Shown piece after piece: positions 7,944 to 12,519 of a stretch of 12,519 bases of DNA. The notes beneath the pieces were generated by a model. It had not been told where the DNA came from. It saw only the letters and a list, made by a program, of their open reading frames with translations, and searched no databases. Location: the NCBI GenBank assembly GCA_027489105.1, contig JAIYAJ010000520.1, positions 1 to 12,519 of the forward strand, in the 5' to 3' direction. The stretch's first letter is position 1; each line of letters begins with the position of its first letter. This DNA comes from Zymomonas sp. GTDB lineage: Bacteria; Pseudomonadota; Alphaproteobacteria; Sphingomonadales; Sphingomonadaceae. The translations under genes were made by a program, and so were the position numbers.

Positions 7944-8953
7944 GCGACCTGCGGATCGCGGCGCGCCTGTCCGCACGGATCGAGACCTGGCCAGTGGCGG
8001 GGAGCTTCATCATCGCGCGCGGCGCCAAGACCCATGTCGATGTGGTGACGGTCGAGCTGGATGACGGCAGCTGCGTGGGCCGGGGCGAGGGGACCGCTAT
8101 CTATTATCACGCAGAGACGCCCCAGTCTGTGCTCGACCAGGTCATGGCGATGGCTGCCCAGCTGCAAGACGGGATGACGCGGTCGGATCTGCTTCACCTC
8201 ATGCCGCGCGGTGCCGCTCGCAACGCTCTGGACTGCGCGCTGTGGGACGCGCAGGCGAAGCGCAGCGGACAGCCGGCCTGGGCCTTGGCCGGGCTCGACG
8301 CGATTGCGCCCCGGACCACCGCCTTCACGATATCGCTGGGCGAACCTGCGAAGATGGAGACGGATGCTCGGGCCGCAGCGCCGACCTACCCATTGCTCAA
8401 GCTCAAGCTGGCGGGGGAGGGCGATCTCGATCGCGTGGCGGCCGTCCGGCGCGGGGCCCCTGATGCGCGCATCATCGTCGATGCCAATGAGAGCTGGACC
8501 GGCCGCGATGTGGCGGCGGAAGCTGCGGCGCTGCTGCCGTTCGGGGTCGAACTGATCGAACAGCCGGTCAAGGCCGGTCTCGATCATCTGCTCGACGGCA
8601 TCGCCTCGCCAATCCCGCTCTGCGCCGACGAAAGCTGCCAGGACAGTGCGGATATCGCGCGTTGCGTCGGGCGCTATGACGCCGTCAACATCAAGCTGGA
8701 TAAGGCTGGTGGCCTCACCGAGGCGCTGCGCTTGGCCGAAGCCGCGCGTGCGGAGGGACTCGACCTCATGGTGGGGTGCATGTTGTGCACCTCGCTCGCG
8801 GTCGCTCCTGCCATGATCGTCGCGCAGCAGGCGCGCTGGGTCGACCTTGACGGCCCGCTGCTGCTCGGCGCCGACCGGGACTGCCCGATCGCTTTCGACC
8901 GCGGGATCGCGCATCCGGCGCAGCCCGTCCTCTGGGGCTGGTCCGGTAGTTAA
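7940..8953 (+). CDS. Dipeptide epimerase (L-Ala-D/L-Glu epimerase-like, enolase superfamily)
   Basis: This 337-residue protein has the enolase-superfamily layout: N-terminal capping domain (about 1-120), then a TIM barrel. The catalytic KxK motif is Lys154-Leu-Lys156. Metal ligands are Asp181 (VDANESW), Glu207 (LIEQP) and Asp230 (ADES), and the opposite-face base is Lys252 (NIKLDKAGG). This is the muconate lactonizing enzyme subgroup. A DLD motif at 302-304 resembles the Asp-x-Asp pair that holds the free amino group in L-Ala-D/L-Glu epimerases, favouring a dipeptide substrate, for instance from peptidoglycan recycling. The start is the ATG overlapping the previous stop (ATGA, 7940-7943); no good Shine-Dalgarno is seen, so coupling is likely. 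An alternative within the same family is N-acetyl-D-glutamate racemase (DgcA), but its usual partner DgcN is not adjacent. Superfamily and active site are certain; substrate is inferred. Confidence 0.87.
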   Translation: MSDLRIAARLSARIETWPVAGSFIIARGAKTHVDVVTVELDDGSCVGRGEGTAIYYHAETPQSVLDQVMAMAAQLQDGMTRSDLLHLMPRGAARNALDCALWDAQAKRSGQPAWALAGLDAIAPRTTAFTISLGEPAKMETDARAAAPTYPLLKLKLAGEGDLDRVAAVRRGAPDARIIVDANESWTGRDVAAEAAALLPFGVELIEQPVKAGLDHLLDGIASPIPLCADESCQDSADIARCVGRYDAVNIKLDKAGGLTEALRLAEAARAEGLDLMVGCMLCTSLAVAPAMIVAQQARWVDLDGPLLLGADRDCPIAFDRGIAHPAQPVLWGWSGS

Positions 8954-9085
8954 GGATCGAGCCTGCCCCAAAGGCTATGCTGACCTTGCACGCCAACGAA
9001 ATGAAACCTGTTGCGTGCAGTGGCGTTGGGTGAGCGTGAGGCGACGCAATGCCGACCGACGATGTTTCCGGACAAGGAGTGAGCA
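8954..9085 (+). promoter_or_regulatory. Leader/intergenic region before the molybdenum hydroxylase genes
   Basis: These 132 bases separate the epimerase stop from the first subunit gene. They contain a small 5-bp hairpin (8960-8964 with 8972-8976), with no T-run after it, so not a convincing terminator. A larger hairpin follows: 8987-8997 pairs with 9010-9019, ten pairs with one bulged C. Two alternative pairings use parts of the same arms: 8993-8998 with 9024-9029, and 9011-9016 with 9044-9049. No clear -35/-10 promoter could be assigned, so independent transcription is likely but not shown. Confidence 0.45.
9074..9079 (+). promoter_or_regulatory. Ribosome binding site of the [2Fe-2S] subunit gene
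   Basis: AAGGAG, the strongest Shine-Dalgarno in the window, lies six bases before the ATG at 9086. An in-frame TGA at 9080-9082 sits between them, so the protein cannot start upstream and no N-terminal signal can be hidden there. Confidence 0.85.
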
Positions 9086-9640
9086 ATGACGCAACAACTG
9101 GCGACGGGCGCCTCGGCGGCCGCAGAGTCTGTCGTGGCGGTCACGCTCAAGATCAATGGGGAGCAGCATGAAGTTGCGCTCGATCCCCGGACCACTTTGC
9201 TCGATCTGCTGCGCGAGCATCTGCGGCTGACGGGGACCAAGAAGGGCTGCGACCATGGCCAGTGCGGTGCCTGCACGGTGATCGTCGATGGTCGCCGGAT
9301 CAACAGCTGCCTGTCGCTGGCGGTCATGCACGACGGCGACGAGGTGATAACGATCGAAGGGCTGGGCACGCCCGAAGCGCTCCACCCGATGCAGCGGGCC
9401 TTCGTCGAGCAGGATGGCTATCAGTGCGGCTATTGCACGCCTGGCCAGATTTGCTCGGCGGTCGCGGTGCTGGACGAGATCGAGCGGGGCATACCGAGCC
9501 ATGTCACTGCCGACCTGCTGGACGTCCGCCTGTCCGACGACGAACTGCGCGAGCGGATGAGCGGCAATATCTGTCGCTGCGCGGCTTATCCGAATATCAT
9601 CGCAGCGATCCGTCAGGTGGCCGGGGAGACGGCGGCATGA
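9086..9640 (+). CDS. paoA: Molybdenum hydroxylase [2Fe-2S] subunit, PaoA-like
   Basis: This 184-residue subunit carries two [2Fe-2S] clusters of the xanthine dehydrogenase family. The N-terminal plant-ferredoxin-like domain has Cys55, Cys60, Cys63 and Cys75 ([13 protein letters not shown], then NSC). The C-terminal domain has Cys114, Cys117, Cys163 and Cys165 (CGYCTPGQ and CRCAAYPNI). It relays electrons from the molybdenum centre to FAD in a three-subunit aldehyde oxidoreductase. E. coli PaoA is about 229 residues because it has a Tat signal sequence; this protein has only ~17 residues before the fold and no twin-arginine motif. The start is fixed by AAGGAG and by an in-frame TGA just upstream, so the enzyme is probably cytoplasmic. 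The stop overlaps the FAD subunit start by ATGA (9637-9640). The symbol follows the E. coli homologue; the true substrate is unknown. Confidence 0.9.
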   Translation: MTQQLATGASAAAESVVAVTLKINGEQHEVALDPRTTLLDLLREHLRLTGTKKGCDHGQCGACTVIVDGRRINSCLSLAVMHDGDEVITIEGLGTPEALHPMQRAFVEQDGYQCGYCTPGQICSAVAVLDEIERGIPSHVTADLLDVRLSDDELRERMSGNICRCAAYPNIIAAIRQVAGETAA

Positions 9641-10575
9641 CCCCCTTCACCTATCATCGCGCCAGCGACGCGGCCGATGCGGCTCGCCTGGCCGCAGAGC
9701 ATCCCGGTGCGCGTTTCGTCGCGGGCGGCACCAATTTGCTCGATCTGATGAAGGCGCGGGTCGAGAAGCCAGCGCATCTGATCGACATCAACCGCACCGG
9801 GCTCGACCGGATAGATGAAACCGATGAAGGTGGCCTGCGCATCGGCGCTCTCGTCCGCAACACCGATCTGGCGGCGCACCGGCGCGTGCGAGCGGACTAT
9901 GCAGTCCTGTCGCGGGCGCTGCTGGCTGGTGCCTCCGGGCAGTTGCGCAACAAGGCGACGACGGCGGGCAATTTGCTCCAGCGGACCCGCTGTCCCTATT
10001 TCTACGACGTCAGCAAACCCTGCAACAAGCGCGAGCCCGGTTCGGGCTGCTCGGCGATCGGCGGCATGAGCCGGGGCCTGGCCGTCCTCGGGAGCAGCGA
10101 TCAGTGCATCGCGACCCATCCGTCCGACATGGCGGTCGGTTTGCGCGTGCTCGATGCGCGGATCGAGACGATCAAGGCCGATGGTGCGACGCGCACGATC
10201 GGCATGGGGGACTTTCACACATTGCCGGGAGAGACGCCGCAGGTCGAGACCGTGCTCGATCCGGGCGAACTGATCACGGCGGTGATTCTGCCGCCCCCGG
10301 TTCCCGGTCGGCATATCTATCGCAAGGTGCGCGACCGGGCATCCTATGCCTTCGCGCTGGTCTCGGTCGCCGCGATCGTCAGTGAGGGTGAAAGGCGCGT
10401 CGCCGTGGGCGGGGTCGCCGCCAAGCCGTGGCGGGTCGAGGGCGCGGAAAAGGGTGGGGTCGATGCCCTCGCCGACGCGCTGACGGCGGGTGCCCGGCCG
10501 ACCGAACAGAACCGCTTCAAGCTCGCCCTGCTGCGACGGACTCTCTCGGCAGTCATGACGGAGGCCTCGGCATGA
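9637..10575 (+). CDS. paoB: Molybdenum hydroxylase FAD-binding subunit with extra [4Fe-4S] cluster, PaoB-like
   Basis: This 312-residue protein is the medium, FAD-binding subunit of a xanthine dehydrogenase-family enzyme. FAD-binding segments are [13 protein letters not shown] (27-39) and [12 protein letters not shown] (104-115). What marks it as PaoB type is a cysteine-containing insertion: Cys119 (TRCPYF), Cys129 ([11 protein letters not shown]), Cys138 and Cys157 (SSDQC), the four ligands expected for the additional [4Fe-4S] cluster known in E. coli PaoB and in 4-hydroxybenzoyl-CoA reductase. Ordinary CO dehydrogenase or xanthine dehydrogenase medium subunits lack this loop. The start at 9637 overlaps the previous stop by ATGA and has GGGGAG (9623-9628) eight bases upstream. 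It overlaps the large subunit gene in the same way (10572-10575). Electrons would leave via FAD to an acceptor that cannot be named from sequence. Confidence 0.92.
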   Translation: MTPFTYHRASDAADAARLAAEHPGARFVAGGTNLLDLMKARVEKPAHLIDINRTGLDRIDETDEGGLRIGALVRNTDLAAHRRVRADYAVLSRALLAGASGQLRNKATTAGNLLQRTRCPYFYDVSKPCNKREPGSGCSAIGGMSRGLAVLGSSDQCIATHPSDMAVGLRVLDARIETIKADGATRTIGMGDFHTLPGETPQVETVLDPGELITAVILPPPVPGRHIYRKVRDRASYAFALVSVAAIVSEGERRVAVGGVAAKPWRVEGAEKGGVDALADALTAGARPTEQNRFKLALLRRTLSAVMTEASA

Positions 10576-12519
10576 GCCTGAAATTCGACACGCCTGCCGG
10601 CGCCAACCCGATCGATCGCGAGCGCGTCGTGGGCCGGCCGCTCGACCGGGTCGAAGGGCCGCTCAAGGTCAGCGGTACCGCGCCTTACGCCTATGAGCGC
10701 CACGATGTCGCACCTGACGCCGCTTATGGCTGGGTGGTCGGGTCGACCATCGCCAAGGGGCGCATCCAGTCGATCGACACGCGCGAGGCCGAAGCCGCCG
10801 CCGGTGTCATCGCCGTGATCCACGCGGCGAATGCCGGGGAATTGGGCCAGTCGGGCTCGCATGCTGTCCGTCTGCTCGGCGGGCCGCAGATCGAGCATTA
10901 TGATCAGGCGGTGGCGCTGGTCGTCGCCGAGCGGTTCGAGCAGGCGCGCCATGCCGCCGCGCTGCTCAAGATCGACTATGTCGTCGAGGACGGACGCTAC
11001 GATCTGGAAGATGCCATCCCGCATGCCAAGCAGGCACCGCGCGGCTTCGGCGGCCCCGGCCTCACCCGCACGGGCGATTTCGAGGCGGGATTCGCAGATG
11101 CGGCCGTGCAACTCGACGAGCGTTACACGACGCCCGATCAGAGCCACCAGATGCTGGAGCCGCATGCGTCCACCGCGCGCTGGGACGGCGATGGACTGAC
11201 CCTCTGGACCTCGAACCAGATGATCGCCGACGCGGTCGACGACATGGCGGTGACGCTGGGCATCGCCAGGGACAAGGTCCGGATCATCTCGCCCTATGTC
11301 GGCGGCGGGTTCGGATCGAAGCTGTGGGTTCGGGCCGATGCCCTTTTGGCGGCCCTCGCGGCCCGACACGTCGGTCGGCCGGTCAAGGTCGCGCTGGCTC
11401 GCCCACAGATCGCCAACAACACCACGCACCGGCCCGCGACGGTGCAGCGCATAAGGCTGGGCGCCAATTCGGACGGGCAGATCGTCGCGATCGGTCACGA
11501 GAGCTGGTCGGGCAATCAGCCGGGTGGCGGCACCGAGAGTGCCGGTATCCAGACCCGGCTGCTCTATCGCGGCGAGAACCGGCTGGTCGCCCATTATCTG
11601 ACTGAGCTCAACCTGCCCGAAGGCAATGCGATGCGCGCGCCGGGCGAAGCGGCCGGCATGCTCGCGCTCGAAGTCGCAATGGACGAACTGGCTGAAAAGG
11701 TCGGGCTCGATCCGGTCGAACTGCGTATCCGCAACGACGTTCAATATGATCCGGAGAAGGGACCCGAACGTCCCTTTTCGAGCCGTCCGTTCATCGAGTG
11801 CCTCCGCGTCGGTGCCGAGCGTTTCGGCTGGAGCGAGCGTCCCCAGACCCCCGTGAGCCGGCGCGAGGGCCAGTGGCTGATCGGCATGGGCATGGCGGCC
11901 GCGTTCCGGGGCAATCTCGTAATGTCGTCCAAGGCCCGTGTCGGCATCAAGGGCGACGGCGGTGTCTGGGTCGAGACCGACATGACCGACATCGGCACCG
12001 GCAGCTACACGATCATCGCGCAGACCGCTGCCGAGATGCTCGGCGTCGACATCGCCGATGTGGACGTGCGGCTGGGCGACAGCACTTTTCCGAAGTCGGC
12101 GGGGTCTGGCGGCCAATGGGGCGCGAACAGCGCCACGGCGGGCGTCTATGCCGCCTGTCTGTCCCTCAGGCGCGAGATCGCTCAGAGGGCTGGGTTCAAC
12201 GATGCCGACGTCGACTTCGTCGATGGGCATGTCCTGTCCGGGAATCGCCGCATAGCGCTGGGCGAGGCAGCCGGGCCGGAGGGCATCGCAGTGACCGACG
12301 GCATCGACTTCGGATCATTGTCGAAGCGCTATGCCCAGGCCACCTTCGGAGCCCATTTCTGCGAGGTCGGGGTCGATCTCTATACTGGCGAGATCCGCAT
12401 CCGGCGTCAGGCGGGTGCCTTCGCGGCCGGTCGGATCCTCAATCCGAAATCGGCGCGTAGCCAGGTCATCGGTTCGATGACGATGGGCGCTGGGGCGGCG
12501 CTGATGGAGGAACTCGTCG
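10572..12519 (+). CDS. paoC: Molybdenum hydroxylase large (Moco-binding) subunit, PaoC-like, cut by window end
   Basis: The frame is open from the ATG at 10572 to the window edge, giving 649 complete codons; E. coli PaoC has 732 residues, so about 80 are missing. GGAGG (10560-10564) precedes the start, which overlaps the paoB stop by ATGA. Visible features of the molybdopterin-binding family are [16 protein letters not shown] near the N-terminus, [10 protein letters not shown] (241-250), [14 protein letters not shown] (354-367) followed by [19 protein letters not shown], and SGGQWGANS (515-523). The catalytic Glu of the family lies near the C-terminus and is outside the window. There is no signal peptide. 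With the two upstream subunits it would oxidise aldehydes, perhaps aromatic ones as in E. coli, using molybdopterin cytosine dinucleotide. The cofactor-insertion factor (PaoD/XdhC type) usually follows and may lie just beyond. Confidence 0.92.
   Translation, partial: MSLKFDTPAGANPIDRERVVGRPLDRVEGPLKVSGTAPYAYERHDVAPDAAYGWVVGSTIAKGRIQSIDTREAEAAAGVIAVIHAANAGELGQSGSHAVRLLGGPQIEHYDQAVALVVAERFEQARHAAALLKIDYVVEDGRYDLEDAIPHAKQAPRGFGGPGLTRTGDFEAGFADAAVQLDERYTTPDQSHQMLEPHASTARWDGDGLTLWTSNQMIADAVDDMAVTLGIARDKVRIISPYVGGGFGSKLWVRADALLAALAARHVGRPVKVALARPQIANNTTHRPATVQRIRLGANSDGQIVAIGHESWSGNQPGGGTESAGIQTRLLYRGENRLVAHYLTELNLPEGNAMRAPGEAAGMLALEVAMDELAEKVGLDPVELRIRNDVQYDPEKGPERPFSSRPFIECLRVGAERFGWSERPQTPVSRREGQWLIGMGMAAAFRGNLVMSSKARVGIKGDGGVWVETDMTDIGTGSYTIIAQTAAEMLGVDIADVDVRLGDSTFPKSAGSGGQWGANSATAGVYAACLSLRREIAQRAGFNDADVDFVDGHVLSGNRRIALGEAAGPEGIAVTDGIDFGSLSKRYAQATFGAHFCEVGVDLYTGEIRIRRQAGAFAAGRILNPKSARSQVIGSMTMGAGAALMEELV

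Noticed and set aside
6318..7976. 552-codon open frame on the - strand opposite the repeat protein
   Set aside because: I considered whether this might be the real gene, since the + frame is unrecognised. The + frame has a signal peptide, amphipathic Ala/Leu repeats and tight junctions with both neighbours; the - frame is an Arg/Gln/Asp-rich shadow without such traits.
8960..8976. Small hairpin after the epimerase as a terminator
   Set aside because: The stem has only five pairs and no T-run follows, so it is not a credible intrinsic terminator.
10344..12230. 628-codon open frame on the - strand opposite paoB/paoC
   Set aside because: It mirrors a well-supported paoC frame, its translation is rich in Arg, Asp and His with no recognisable domain, and long antisense frames are common in GC-rich genes with strong third-position bias.

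Overview
This GC-rich window carries densely packed bacterial genes joined by ATGA stop/start overlaps. Gene content and protein style point to an alphaproteobacterium, most likely a sphingomonad (Sphingomonas, Sphingobium or a relative). That assignment is an inference from recognised families, since no rRNA or other phylogenetic marker is present. I see no mobile element, CRISPR array, tRNA or rRNA.

Region 1 (1-3124, + strand) is a valine-degradation operon that enters the window already running. It encodes the C-terminus of an isobutyryl-CoA dehydrogenase, a 3-hydroxyisobutyryl-CoA hydrolase, an enoyl-CoA hydratase and 3-hydroxyisobutyrate dehydrogenase (mmsB). Together they convert isobutyryl-CoA through methacrylyl-CoA, 3-hydroxyisobutyryl-CoA and 3-hydroxyisobutyrate to methylmalonate semialdehyde. 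A strong hairpin with a T-rich tail (3152-3189) ends the operon.

Region 2 (3194-5035, - strand) is a single gene for a type IV ABC exporter half-transporter, convergent with the valine operon. Its start faces phaZ across a 132-bp divergent intergenic region.

Region 3 (5168-8953, + strand) is a compact three-gene cluster. It holds an intracellular polyhydroxyalkanoate depolymerase (phaZ), an unrecognised secreted alpha-helical-repeat protein overlapping phaZ by 11 bases, and an enolase-superfamily dipeptide epimerase overlapping the repeat gene by ATGA. The repeat protein is the least understood gene in the window.

Region 4 (9086-12519, + strand, running off the end) is a three-subunit molybdenum hydroxylase of the PaoABC aldehyde oxidoreductase type: a [2Fe-2S] subunit, an FAD/[4Fe-4S] subunit and a Moco subunit that lacks its last ~80 residues here. 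Unlike the periplasmic E. coli enzyme, the small subunit has no Tat signal. An in-frame stop directly before its ATG excludes an upstream extension, so a cytoplasmic enzyme is likely.

Most of the window is ordinary catabolic metabolism. I did not find a convincing new multi-gene system. The items most worth a second look are the secreted repeat protein and its operon partners, the signal-less PaoABC-like enzyme, and the possible leader structure before its first gene.
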